Of a stretch of DNA of 64,000 nt, positions 35,569-44,465 are shown in pieces (positions within the stretch are counted from its first letter, which is position 1; every line of letters starts with the position of its first letter). The DNA is taken from assembly GCA_000775715.1 (NCBI GenBank), contig JRWQ01000007.1, forward strand, positions 372,001 to 436,000, written 5' to 3'. Position numbers and translations under genes: made by a program. Source of the stretch: Vibrio tubiashii. GTDB taxonomy: Bacteria > Pseudomonadota > Gammaproteobacteria > Enterobacterales > Vibrionaceae. The notes beneath the pieces were generated by a model. That model did no database searches and was not told the DNA's origin. It saw nothing but the letters and a program-made list of their open reading frames with translations.

Positions 35569-36855
35569 CTAGGGAGTGAAATAGAGTCTGGCTCTAAGCC
35601 CCGGGTGGTTGTCACGTAATATTAAGCGTGCGTTGTGCTTGCTCAGTACCGCATCAACCAGTGAAAGTCCGAGCCCATTGCCTTGTTCTGTTCGGCTTTT
35701 GTCTGCGCGGTACATAGGGCGGCAGACGAAGAGTTTATCTTGGTCTGAAATTCCAATCCCAGAATCTGCGACAGAGACACCAAAGTGATCGACCACAACG
35801 TCGATTTTTCCACCTTTTGGTGTGTATTTGACTGCATTTTCAATCACATTGAACACGGCACGAAATAGTAATGAGCGATCACCGATAATGTTGCACTCTT
35901 GATCACGTCTAAATGTAATGATGTGTTGTTTGAGTTCCGCTAGGGGGGAGATGAATTCAATCGCATCGTAAACGATACTGCCGAGCTCAACTTGTTGGTT
36001 GTCGAGACTGATTTGGCCGCTGTTGATTTTGGCGATTTCGAGCATGCTGTTAAACAGTGACAAAATCAGCTCGAGCTCTTCATGACACGCGGAGAACTGT
36101 TCTTGCTGTGCGGTGCTTAGGTCTTTGTCTTGCAATACTTCTTCTAGGCGCAGTTTTAGCCTCGCCATAGGTGTGCGCATATCATGAGCAAGGCCAATAG
36201 TTAGAGACTTCAATGTACTTTCATTTTTCGCCATTTGTTCAATCATGTAGTTGAGGTGTATCGCCAATATATCGAACTCGTCGTCTTTGGTAGATACCGA
36301 CAATTTAACTTCACGCTCGCCGCATAAAACGCGGTTCATCGCATGGTTGACCTTCTCTAGCCGTTTAAGGATCAACGTCGAAAAGATCAGAGCTGCACTG
36401 AGCATTATCGCAACAGGGAGAATGATCCCAGAGAAGACAATCGGGGTCATAGAATTACGGTACGCTTCGACCATACTTTGGTTTATACCGATCTCTAGTT
36501 TAAAGTCATCGCCTAAAAGGATATTGGCTTTTTCACTCGGCAGTGCAGCGATAGGGTAATATTGAGCGTAGACTGGCTCGATAGAGTCGACCAAACGATA
36601 ATAAAAGGGGCTCTCTGATGTCTGTTTAGTCAGCAGCAAGCTTTCCACACTATTTCTGCCTTGTTTGGCGGCGAAATTAAACTCGAGAATTTCGTCATTA
36701 AGCTGTTTGGTTAGTTGCTCGCGGTGAAAAGTATGTGAGTCAACATAAAGCTGGCGAATAACAATCGTGTTGGCCGCTGCAATAAAAACAAATAAGCTCA
36801 GTAGAATTTTAAAGACCGACGAGCGTGTTAGCTCGTAGTTATCGACGAAGGACAT
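35569..36855 (-). CDS. Sensor histidine kinase
   Basis: A 428-residue membrane kinase. TM1 at about 14-34, a short periplasmic domain, TM2 at about 140-165, and HAMP to about 215. The H-box is GLAHDMRTPMARLKLRLEE with histidine near 223, then N-box FNVIENAVKYTPKGG near 332, G1 SVADSGIGIS and G2 GNGLGLSLVDAV. Its start overlaps the response-regulator gene by 17 nt, so the pair is translationally coupled. The signal is unknown; EnvZ/QseC-type subfamily organisation. Confidence 0.92.
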   Translation of the reverse strand: MSFVDNYELTRSSVFKILLSLFVFIAAANTIVIRQLYVDSHTFHREQLTKQLNDEILEFNFAAKQGRNSVESLLLTKQTSESPFYYRLVDSIEPVYAQYYPIAALPSEKANILLGDDFKLEIGINQSMVEAYRNSMTPIVFSGIILPVAIMLSAALIFSTLILKRLEKVNHAMNRVLCGEREVKLSVSTKDDEFDILAIHLNYMIEQMAKNESTLKSLTIGLAHDMRTPMARLKLRLEEVLQDKDLSTAQQEQFSACHEELELILSLFNSMLEIAKINSGQISLDNQQVELGSIVYDAIEFISPLAELKQHIITFRRDQECNIIGDRSLLFRAVFNVIENAVKYTPKGGKIDVVVDHFGVSVADSGIGISDQDKLFVCRPMYRADKSRTEQGNGLGLSLVDAVLSKHNARLILRDNHPGLRARLYFTP

Positions 36856-37513
36856 AACCTGCGCCTCTTACCGTATGAAGTAGCTCGGTACATCCCGCCT
36901 CTTCTAGCTTACGCCTAAGGTTGGCAACATGAACGTCTATGACATTGGTTTTCGGGTCAAAGTGATAGCTCCAAATGCTCTCGAACAGTCGCATTCGGGA
37001 AACCACTTGTTCGTTGTGTTCGATAAAGTGCTGAATTAATTGGAACTCTTTCGGCTGAAGAAGTAGCTCTTTGTTGTTACAAGTAAACTTGTGGGCTTTA
37101 AGGTCAATGGTTAAGCAGTCATAGCTCAATGTGTGAGAGGGCGGGGAAGAACGATGGACGCGATTGATGATAATATCAACGCGGGCAATAAGTTCAGCCA
37201 ATGCAAACGGCTTGATAAGATAGTCATCACTGCCAGCTTGTAAGCCATCAACTCGTGCTTCTATGCTGTCCATTGCACTGAGGATTAGCACGGGAACATT
37301 GCTCTCGGTGGCGCGAATAGCAGACAATACCTTCATGCCGTCAAGGTAAGGCAACATGCGATCTAGAATGATGAGCTGGTAATCACTACTCAGCGCCATC
37401 ATCAAACCTTTCTTGCCGTCTTCCGCTTGATCAACGCTGTAGCCGTGTTCTTGTAGTCCTTTAGTGACAAAATCACGCGTGGTTTGGTCATCTTCAATGA
37501 TAAGTATTTTCAC
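36839..37513 (-). CDS. OmpR-family response regulator
   Basis: A 224-residue DNA-binding regulator. The receiver domain has the acidic pair in LIIEDDQTT, phospho-acceptor D51 in LIILDRMLPYLDG and lysine in YLIKPFALAEL near 103. The C-terminal winged helix contains VIDVHVANLRRKLEE near 195. I use the GTG at 37513 (VKILIIEDD), preceded by GGGG, as start; the frame opens at a TTG four codons earlier. It works with the overlapping kinase. Confidence 0.92.
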   Translation of the reverse strand: MKILIIEDDQTTRDFVTKGLQEHGYSVDQAEDGKKGLMMALSSDYQLIILDRMLPYLDGMKVLSAIRATESNVPVLILSAMDSIEARVDGLQAGSDDYLIKPFALAELIARVDIIINRVHRSSPPSHTLSYDCLTIDLKAHKFTCNNKELLLQPKEFQLIQHFIEHNEQVVSRMRLFESIWSYHFDPKTNVIDVHVANLRRKLEEAGCTELLHTVRGAGYVLRR

Positions 37514-37726
37514 AATAAACCCCAAGTTGCATAATCTGGGATTATCATATCGAATAAATCTATGATTTTAAGTGGAAAAATAAGGCTCGCGTGACTAATG
37601 CGAGCCATGACGGCTTAGGGGGTAAACCGAAAAACGTTTTTAATGAATGAGTTACACTTTAAATCAACGCCTATTTAGCGAGGCTTAACGAAACATTAAG
37701 ATTTGTTAATGTCCCTTTTGTGTTAA

Positions 37727-38155
37727 CTAATCCCGTTTCATTGCACAAGCGTAAGCCGTAGTAAATGCTTGTTCTTGATACTGTTTAAGACCTGTATCTT
37801 TAAATTGGATGCCAAGAGGGTTGCGTTTTAGGCTCTCTTTGATTGAGGTAGGAGAGACGACTTCAACGTTTAAACCGTCGATCAATTGAATCGCTGCTTC
37901 TAGCTTAAAGCCAACGGCACCGCCGGCGAATTTGCCTTTAGTCTGACGTTGGCGGATGACAACTTTCTCTATTTGATAATCTTCCACAAGCTTAGAAAAG
38001 GCGAACTGGAATTTCTTAATCTCTTGAGTGTCGCTTGCATTGCCAATACTAAGTTTTGCTACGCGGCAATCCGGTAGATGGAAGATGCCCTCTGCCTGAG
38101 AAAGAAGACAGATAATCGCATCGTTGCCTTTGAGCTCTACACCACAAATTTTCAT
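37727..38155 (-). CDS. DUF3010 family protein
   Basis: A 142-residue conserved protein of unknown function found in Vibrio and Shewanella relatives. It starts MKICGVELKGNDAIICLLSQ, a fold reminiscent of the RNase H/RuvC-like first strand (the VEL and later VVIRQRQTKGKFAGG positions), though that link is only my impression. I use the ATG at 38155 with AGGTG upstream, not the frame start at 38206. It is a single gene. Confidence 0.82.
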   Translation of the reverse strand: MKICGVELKGNDAIICLLSQAEGIFHLPDCRVAKLSIGNASDTQEIKKFQFAFSKLVEDYQIEKVVIRQRQTKGKFAGGAVGFKLEAAIQLIDGLNVEVVSPTSIKESLKRNPLGIQFKDTGLKQYQEQAFTTAYACAMKRD

Positions 38156-38351
38156 TTTTTCACCTAGTTGTTGTTTGTCCGCGCCATTATACCCAAATAA
38201 CCTCAAAATGCTTGGTCTAGCGAGAATTGCTTGGTTTATAGGTGTGGAAATATTGGAATTAAAGTTGCTTATATCTAACTAGAGACACACGGGTTGATAG
38301 AGTCTATGTTAACAATAGTAGGTTCAGCAGTGAGTTGCGCAGGACGATGCA

Positions 38352-39182
38352 ATGAAAAAAATAGCGGTATTAATAACTGTTTGTGTAGCCCTAGTCGGCT
38401 GTAGTAACAAGTTTGTCTATGACAACATGGATTGGATACTTCTAGAGTATTTGGACGATTATGTTGAGTTGAACAATCACCAAGAAGAGGTGGTGAGTCA
38501 GAAAATTGCTGTGCTCAGTGAATGGCATCGAAGAGAAGAGATCCCCAATTATATAGAGCATCTAGATGAATTGATGGCTATTGAACCGAGTACTTTTACG
38601 CTTGAACAACTGGAAACTCAGCAAGATAAGTTGAGGCAGCATTCCCAGCGTTTAGTCGCCAGAATCGCTCCAGAGCTATACGGTATTGCGCGTGAATTAT
38701 CCAATGATCAAGTGGAAGAGCTGATGGATAGCATTCGGGTACGTCACACCAAATACAAAAACAAGTATCAGCAACTCTCTGACCAACAGATCAAAGCCAA
38801 CTATAAAGAACGGATTGAAGAAAACTTGGAAACTTGGCTAGGAAGCTTAACTAATCAACAGCAAAACTTGCTAGATAAGTGGGTCGATGAACTGCTTATC
38901 ACTTCACATGATTGGGTAAATCATCAAACCCAAATGCGGGTTGAGATGAAATCATTACTAGCAAATCGATTCGATGTGTCTCAGTTCCAGCCAGAGTTAC
39001 AACAACTGATGTTCCATTCTGAACGCTTATATGCACCTGAGTTGGAACAAAAGATAGCTCATAATAGAAAGATTGGTAGTCGATATCTAGTTAAAGTGAT
39101 TAATGTGATGACACCCAAGCAAATCGAACACTATCGTGATGAAATTTCTGATTGGCGGCAGCTTGCGCTAGATATTCAGTAA
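38352..39182 (+). CDS. DUF6279 family lipoprotein
   Basis: A 276-residue predicted lipoprotein. The lipobox ALVGC puts the lipidated cysteine at about residue 17, and the following Ser-Asn does not suggest inner-membrane retention. The mature part is helical and rich in Gln and Glu, opening FVYDNMDWILLEYLDDYVEL, typical of DUF6279. Function is unknown; possibly an outer-membrane-associated helical protein. The next gene is on the same strand about 90 nt away. Confidence 0.85.
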   Translation: MKKIAVLITVCVALVGCSNKFVYDNMDWILLEYLDDYVELNNHQEEVVSQKIAVLSEWHRREEIPNYIEHLDELMAIEPSTFTLEQLETQQDKLRQHSQRLVARIAPELYGIARELSNDQVEELMDSIRVRHTKYKNKYQQLSDQQIKANYKERIEENLETWLGSLTNQQQNLLDKWVDELLITSHDWVNHQTQMRVEMKSLLANRFDVSQFQPELQQLMFHSERLYAPELEQKIAHNRKIGSRYLVKVINVMTPKQIEHYRDEISDWRQLALDIQ

Positions 39183-39270
39183 CTTATGCCACAATTGTTA
39201 ACATTAAGACTTTGTTAGAACTAAGTTACCAGATAGAGTGGAAGGCACCTTACACAACCTTGCATGTTTT

Positions 39271-40035
39271 ATGGAATGGATTCTATTGTTCGGCGCGGGT
39301 GTGCTTGGTGGAATACTCAATAGTATTGCTGGTGGGGGGAGTTTTATTACTTTTCCCGCGCTGATGTTTGTAGGTGTTCCTCCAGTTACCGCCAATGCGA
39401 CCAACACCTTTGCGGCTTGCGCTGGTTACATCAGTGGTGCTTTCGGTTTTCGACAAGATATTGCTAAATCGAACGGTTCCGTAAAATGGACGATTCTATT
39501 TAGCGGGATCGGCGGTGCTTTGGGGGCGTATTTGCTGCTCAGTGTATCCGAGCAGCAATTCTTAAAATCTATTCCATGGTTACTCCTTTTCGCAACACTG
39601 CTGTTCTTGTTCGGCGGCCATATAAATCAATGGATGAGTAAATTAGCTAGCACAGCTTCGATTCACCCGTTCTGGGGTATCGCTTCTATCGCAGTTTTAT
39701 TAGTTCTAGTCTCTGCCTATGGTGGCTTTTTTAATGCCGGTCTTGGTGTCGTTGTTCTGAGTTATTTAGTGCTCGCTGGGTATAGTGATATTAATCAAAT
39801 GAACGGGCTGAAGCTGCTCGTCTCTTCATCTGTGTCAATTATCGCTATTGTAGTGTTTGTACTGGATGGCTCGATAGATTGGCTGCGTGGTGGGGCAGTT
39901 ATGCTTGGAACCTTGTTAGGCGGATATGTGGCGGCGAGGGTGTCGCGACAAGTAGAGCAGCGCTATGTTAAAGGCTTTGTGGCGATATCGAGCATCATTA
40001 TGACGGTCTACTTTTTCTATGATATCTACTTTTGA
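39271..40035 (+). CDS. TSUP (TauE/SafE) family permease, YfcA-like
   Basis: A 254-residue integral membrane protein with about eight spans. The TSUP signature GVLGGILNSIAGGGSFITFP (about 9-28) is present, with its repeat GGFFNAGLGVVVLSYL near 149. The family exports or imports small sulfur-containing or organic anions; the substrate is not predictable. I chose the ATG at 39271 (MEWILLFGAG) as in YfcA-like homologues; a GTG at 39238 is also possible and neither has a good Shine-Dalgarno. Confidence 0.87.
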   Translation: MEWILLFGAGVLGGILNSIAGGGSFITFPALMFVGVPPVTANATNTFAACAGYISGAFGFRQDIAKSNGSVKWTILFSGIGGALGAYLLLSVSEQQFLKSIPWLLLFATLLFLFGGHINQWMSKLASTASIHPFWGIASIAVLLVLVSAYGGFFNAGLGVVVLSYLVLAGYSDINQMNGLKLLVSSSVSIIAIVVFVLDGSIDWLRGGAVMLGTLLGGYVAARVSRQVEQRYVKGFVAISSIIMTVYFFYDIYF

Positions 40036-40187
40036 GTGGAATTGGCCCCTATGCTAGCGGTCACACTCAAAGCTATTTTGAGTTCAATTTAGGTTAATTT
40101 AGCTTACAAAAAGGCATAATTAACTGGTCAAGAAAAGGCCAGTATTGTGTCTTTTATGGCCTTGTAAACTGGTGTTCAGGAGGCTTT

Positions 40188-40379
40188 ATGAGTAGAAAAT
40201 TAGGCAGTGTCATGTCCAGTAGTCGCATGATCTCTTTCGTCGCGTTTCTCGCTGCAACCTTCGCTTGGGTGTTAAAAATGCCCGCTCTCTTTACCGTGTC
40301 GCTGCTTGCTTTTATCGCGAGCGGTGCACTGTACCTCAATGACAAATACAAACAGAATAGAAAAGAGAAGAGCACCTAG
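40188..40379 (+). CDS. Small two-span membrane protein, hypothetical
   Basis: A 63-residue protein with two hydrophobic stretches (about 14-28 and 33-50) and a basic C-terminus (KYKQNRKEKST). AGGAGG five bases before the ATG makes it a convincing gene. I cannot assign a family. Its stop is inside the terminator hairpin shared with the aldehyde dehydrogenase. Confidence 0.72.
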   Translation: MSRKLGSVMSSSRMISFVAFLAATFAWVLKMPALFTVSLLAFIASGALYLNDKYKQNRKEKST

Positions 40380-40390
40380 CGGTGCTCTTT
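40368..40390. terminator. Bidirectional terminator
   Basis: AAGAGCACC/GGTGCTCTT with a 4-nt loop, between convergent genes; it includes the stop codon of the small membrane protein. Confidence 0.7.
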
Positions 40391-40397
40391 GGTTGGT

Positions 40398-41918
40398 TTA
40401 GAAGAACCCAAGTGGATTGACATCGTAACTGATCAATAGATTCTTGGTATTCTGATAGTGGTCGAGCATCATTTTGTGTGTCTCTCGGCCAATACCTGAT
40501 TTTTTATATCCGCCAAATGCAGCGTGTGCTGGGTAAGCATGGTAGCAGTTAACCCAGACACGCCCGGCTTCGATATTACGACCCATGCGGTAGGCTAAGT
40601 TGGCATCGCGCGTCCAAACGCCAGCCCCCAAGCCATACTCAGTATCATTCGCTATTGCCAGTGCTTCGGCCTCATCTTTAAATTTGGTGATGGCAATGAC
40701 TGGGCCGAATATTTCCTCCTGAAATACGCGCATTTTGTTGTTGCCTTCGAGAAGTGTTGGTTGGATGTAATAGCCGGAATCAATGTCGCCTGTTTGCTGC
40801 GCAATTTCACCCCCAAACACGACGTTGGCTCCTTCTTGACGACCGATCTCGAGGTAACTTAAGATCTTGTCAAATTGCTCCTGAGAGGCTTGAGCACCGA
40901 CCTGAGTGTCAGTGTCTAGCGGATTGCCTTGCTTGATGCTTTGAGCTCGTTCAGTCACTTTACTAATGAATTTGTCATAAACAGATTCATGGACTAATAC
41001 GCGTGATGGACAGGTGCACACTTCACCCTGATTGAAGAATGCTAGTAGCGTACCTTCGATACATTTTTCAAGGTACTCATCTTCATGATCAAATACATCT
41101 GGGAAATAAATATTTGGAGATTTACCACCGAGCTCGACGGTGGAAGGGATCAGATTTTCAGCAGCACATTTCAGGATGTGGTTACCAATCTCAGTTGACC
41201 CGGTAAATGCGAGCTTAGCGATGCGGTCACTGGTTGCTAACGCTTGTCCTGCTTCACTACCAAAACCATTCACGACGTTGACCACACCAGCAGGAATCAG
41301 GTCACCGATTTTTTCCATCAACAGTAAAATAGAAGTAGGAGTTTGCTCCGCAGGCTTTAGTACGACACAGCATCCTGCCGCCAATGCAGGAGCAAGTTTC
41401 CACGCGGCCATTAGCATTGGAAAGTTCCAAGGGATAATTTGACCAACGACGCCAATTGGCTCTGGGAAGTGATAGCTTGCTGTATTGACATCTAGCTCGG
41501 CCGCACTACCTTCTTGGGCGCGGATACAGCCAGCAAAATAGCGAAAATGGTCAACAACTAAAGGCAAATCTGCAGCAAGTGTTTCTCGCACAGGCTTGCC
41601 GTTTTCCCATGTTTCTGCAACCGCGAGTTCTTCAAGGTTTTGTTCAATGCGGTCGGCAATTTTGAGTAAGATATTAGAACGTTCGGTGACACTGGTTGCT
41701 GCCCAGCTCGCTCTAACGTTGTGCGCGGCATCAAGTGCAAGATTTATGTCGGCTGCTCCAGAACGTGCGACCTTACAATAGGCTTGTCCGTTAACGGGTG
41801 AGCTATTGTCAAAATACTCCCCAGACACGGGTTTTATCCACTCTCCACCAATATAGTTATCGTAATGGCTTTTAAAGCTGACCACTGAATCTTGGCTGTT
41901 TGGCTGCGCATAAATCAT
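40398..41918 (-). CDS. aldB: Aldehyde dehydrogenase, AldB/ExaC-like
   Basis: A 506-residue NAD(P)-dependent aldehyde dehydrogenase related to E. coli AldB and Pseudomonas ExaC, which oxidise acetaldehyde to acetate. Catalytic base in [17 protein letters not shown] near 265, catalytic cysteine in [16 protein letters not shown] near 304, and GSTEIG near 243. The C-terminal NPLGFF ending is typical of this subgroup. It is transcribed divergently from an AcoR-like sigma-54 activator, which probably induces it during acetoin or ethanol use. Confidence 0.9.
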   Translation of the reverse strand: MIYAQPNSQDSVVSFKSHYDNYIGGEWIKPVSGEYFDNSSPVNGQAYCKVARSGAADINLALDAAHNVRASWAATSVTERSNILLKIADRIEQNLEELAVAETWENGKPVRETLAADLPLVVDHFRYFAGCIRAQEGSAAELDVNTASYHFPEPIGVVGQIIPWNFPMLMAAWKLAPALAAGCCVVLKPAEQTPTSILLLMEKIGDLIPAGVVNVVNGFGSEAGQALATSDRIAKLAFTGSTEIGNHILKCAAENLIPSTVELGGKSPNIYFPDVFDHEDEYLEKCIEGTLLAFFNQGEVCTCPSRVLVHESVYDKFISKVTERAQSIKQGNPLDTDTQVGAQASQEQFDKILSYLEIGRQEGANVVFGGEIAQQTGDIDSGYYIQPTLLEGNNKMRVFQEEIFGPVIAITKFKDEAEALAIANDTEYGLGAGVWTRDANLAYRMGRNIEAGRVWVNCYHAYPAHAAFGGYKKSGIGRETHKMMLDHYQNTKNLLISYDVNPLGFF

Positions 41919-41957
41919 ATAAATGTCCTTATTCTTGTTTCGTTAAAGTTACATCTG

Positions 41958-41983
41958 AAGTGCATTCTTTAAGGTGTGCACTT
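41958..41983. promoter_or_regulatory. Inverted repeat in the aldB promoter region
   Basis: AAGTGCA (41958-41964) and TGCACTT (41977-41983) with a 12-nt spacer, 40-65 nt upstream of aldB. No clear -24/-12 sigma-54 promoter was found by eye. Confidence 0.3.
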
Positions 41984-42129
41984 ACTATGGCATCGACTTA
42001 CCTACGCAAATCACAGACCAATTGTTAAAAACTTGTTGTAATTATTTTCTGAGGCTAGAGTAATCAAAGCCTGAGCTTATATGTTTAAAACGAAGGTGAG
42101 GGGAATGGTTTGTTAATAAAATGTTCAAC

Positions 42130-42173
42130 TGTTCCATTTTGTCACACAGAAAATGTTCATAGTTGGAACAGGT
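42130..42173. promoter_or_regulatory. TGTTCCA inverted repeats upstream of the sigma-54 activator
   Basis: TGTTCCA near 42130 and TGGAACA near 42162 form an inverted repeat, with two further GTTC half-sites nearby. This may be the activator's own binding site, serving both divergent genes. Confidence 0.35.
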
Positions 42174-43937
42174 ATGGAACTACAAACTATTAATTCGGAT
42201 GGCTGGCTAGCGTCTTCGTGGCAAAGAAGCTCAAACGCTGGTTTGAAGCAAATTAAAAAACCAGACGATATCAATGTTTCAAACAGCTTGTTAAATGAGA
42301 GGCGTTACCAATCTCAGGCTGTGATTGAAGCGGTTGAAATTTGCGCCCTACCGTTGTTCAGCCAAGTCTTGGCTCGCACTGACAGTCGCCTTATTTTGAC
42401 TGATGCTGAAGGCATAATTTTAGCAAGCTGGGGTCAGGAAAAGTTTCGTGAAAGGTTATTGTCTATCGCCTTGGAATCAGGCTCGTGTTGGCAAGAGCGA
42501 CTCAAAGGGACTAACGCGATTGGTACCGCTTTGTTTGAAAAAAAAGCGGTATCTATTATTGGCGATCAACACTATATAAAGCAGCATAGATTTATCAGCT
42601 GTTCGGCGAGTCCACTCTTCGACCATCAAGGGCAAATCGTTGGTATTCTGGATATCACCAGCGAGCAAAGTAAGCATGACGTTACCACTCAGCTTTTAGT
42701 GCAAAACATGGTTCAGCTAGTTGAAAACTATATGTTGACCAAAGTACCGAACGGTGCAATGCAGATCAATCTTGCACACAATGAATCTGTATTAACGAGT
42801 GGTTGGCAAGGAGTGGTCATCACCGATGAAAATGGCCAAGTCCTCGCACATAATCAAGTGGCGAAGCAACTCATCGATCATGTGTCTATCGTTGGTCAGC
42901 ATTTCGACGATTTGATGAAGCAACCCCATCAACAGAGTCAATTTGTGTTTGAGAGGAAACAACTCACGAAGAGGAATGCAACTAAGAAATGGTTGAGCTC
43001 TGGTTGTGATTTACATCATGGTGATGACAAAGTCGAACAAGCATGGCAGCAAGCAAATAAAGTCATTGGATGTGACATAAGTTTGTTGATCTTGGGTGAA
43101 ACTGGCGTTGGGAAAGGGGAGTTTGTTAAAGCCTTGCATAAGAATAGCGCCCGCAGCCAACAGCCCCTTATAACGGTTAATTGTGGCGCTCTACCTAAAG
43201 AGCTCATAGAATCTGAGCTCTTTGGTCATGCTGCTGGTGCATTTACAGGAGCGAGTAAAGAGGGATATTTAGGAAGAGTTCGCCAAGCGAATAAAGGGAT
43301 ACTGTTTCTTGATGAAATCGGGGAAATGCCTTTAGATGCACAATGTCGATTGCTATCGGTTCTACAAGATAAAGTGGTGATGCCTGTGGGTAGCACTCAA
43401 TCCTATCAAGTTGATATTCAGGTTATTGCTGCAACCCACCAAGACTTAGAGAAGCTAGTAGAGCAGGGGAGGTTTAGGCAAGACTTGTATTATAGGCTGA
43501 ATGGATTGGTGGTGACACTTCCACCTTTACATCAACGTCAAGACAAAGCAGACATAATCCATTCAATCCATAACAAACATCAACAGAACGAACAATCAAT
43601 AGCTCCTGCTCTCATGCAACTTTTAATCGACTATCGTTGGCCTGGGAATTTACGTGAGTTGGACAATATTATCAAGGTAACGAGTTTGATCGCATGTGAT
43701 ACTGAAGAAATTGGCATTGAGCATCTTCCGCCTCACTTTGTACAACCTTTGATGGCTCAGCATAGCAGGCAAAAAACTGAACCTTCTAACAACCTCCAGG
43801 CAACATTAAACACGACGTTAATTGACACCTATCAAGCGCATAATGGCAATATCAGCAAGGTGTCTAGAGTACTTGGTATTAGCCGTAACACTGTTTATCG
43901 GAAACTGAGAACGCTTGGTTTGATAAAATCAAATTAG
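42174..43937 (+). CDS. AcoR-like sigma-54-dependent transcriptional activator
   Basis: A 587-residue enhancer-binding protein. The N-terminal sensor has a GAF-like domain (about 50-190, with GTNAIGTALFEKKAVSIIGD near 109), then a PAS-like segment, AAA+ and Fis HTH. Walker A GETGVGKGEFVKAL is near 307, GAFTGA near 354 for sigma-54 contact, Walker B GILFLDEIGEMPLDAQC near 372, and a Fis-type HTH GNISKVSRVLGISRNTVYRK near 558. I prefer the ATG at 42174 (GGAACAGGT upstream) to one at 42153. It is divergent from aldB, which is its likely target. Confidence 0.88.
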   Translation: MELQTINSDGWLASSWQRSSNAGLKQIKKPDDINVSNSLLNERRYQSQAVIEAVEICALPLFSQVLARTDSRLILTDAEGIILASWGQEKFRERLLSIALESGSCWQERLKGTNAIGTALFEKKAVSIIGDQHYIKQHRFISCSASPLFDHQGQIVGILDITSEQSKHDVTTQLLVQNMVQLVENYMLTKVPNGAMQINLAHNESVLTSGWQGVVITDENGQVLAHNQVAKQLIDHVSIVGQHFDDLMKQPHQQSQFVFERKQLTKRNATKKWLSSGCDLHHGDDKVEQAWQQANKVIGCDISLLILGETGVGKGEFVKALHKNSARSQQPLITVNCGALPKELIESELFGHAAGAFTGASKEGYLGRVRQANKGILFLDEIGEMPLDAQCRLLSVLQDKVVMPVGSTQSYQVDIQVIAATHQDLEKLVEQGRFRQDLYYRLNGLVVTLPPLHQRQDKADIIHSIHNKHQQNEQSIAPALMQLLIDYRWPGNLRELDNIIKVTSLIACDTEEIGIEHLPPHFVQPLMAQHSRQKTEPSNNLQATLNTTLIDTYQAHNGNISKVSRVLGISRNTVYRKLRTLGLIKSN

Positions 43938-44426
43938 TGTGATGATTTTTCAAAAATTAACCTCTATGTTTAAACTTATTTTATGAGGTGAAATTTTCAT
44001 CAACACTTGGTTTAACGGCCACTTCTGTCCTTTATTTACTCTTTTCAAACTTGTTTGCACGCCAAATTCTATTTATGTGCCTATCGTTTTTATTCTAAAA
44101 GTCTATTTAAATGTCAAATCATGATTATTAAATGGCTGCATTCTTGTTGGGTTGTCTCATTTTTAATAATTTGACTGTTATGGTCTCAAAAGTGAGATTG
44201 TGGTCATTGGTTAGATATGGTGCAAAACATGCGACAAAACTTATATTCATTGGGGGTGTTGGTACTAATTCCGTGATTTTTATAGGTGCTATTTTACCAA
44301 ATACAGATACTTTTTTTGTTTATCAAAAATGAGACTTTACTTTCAGAGCTAACATATTAAAAATAACCACGCTTTTATATATTTCTTTGAAGCCATACGT
44401 AGAAATTATTATTGATAACTTAATTA
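43938..44426. other. AT-rich intergenic region before the exopolysaccharide cluster
   Basis: About 490 nt, markedly AT-rich. It contains a short hairpin TCTCA-AAAG-TGAGA at 44184-44197 and one unconvincing 66-codon frame. It presumably carries the cluster's promoter and regulator sites (VpsR/VpsT- or CpsQ-type in relatives), but I could not identify them. Confidence 0.5.
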
Positions 44427-44455
44427 CCCAAGGACTACGACTTGGGGAAGGTAGC
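44427..44455 (+). promoter_or_regulatory. Leader hairpin plus ops-like GGTAGC
   Basis: CCCAAG (44427-44432) pairs with CTTGGG (44441-44446) over an 8-nt loop, and GGTAGC (44450-44455) follows. GGTAGC is the core of the ops/JUMPstart element (GGCGGTAGCGT) used by RfaH in polysaccharide operons. Only the core matches and the distance to the ATG is short, so this is tentative. Confidence 0.3.
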
Positions 44456-44465
44456 ACACCTAAAT

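Noticed and set aside
44132-44332. 66-codon frame before the exopolysaccharide cluster
   Set aside because: No ribosome-binding site, AT-rich, hydrophobic start resembling translated noncoding DNA; no family resemblance.
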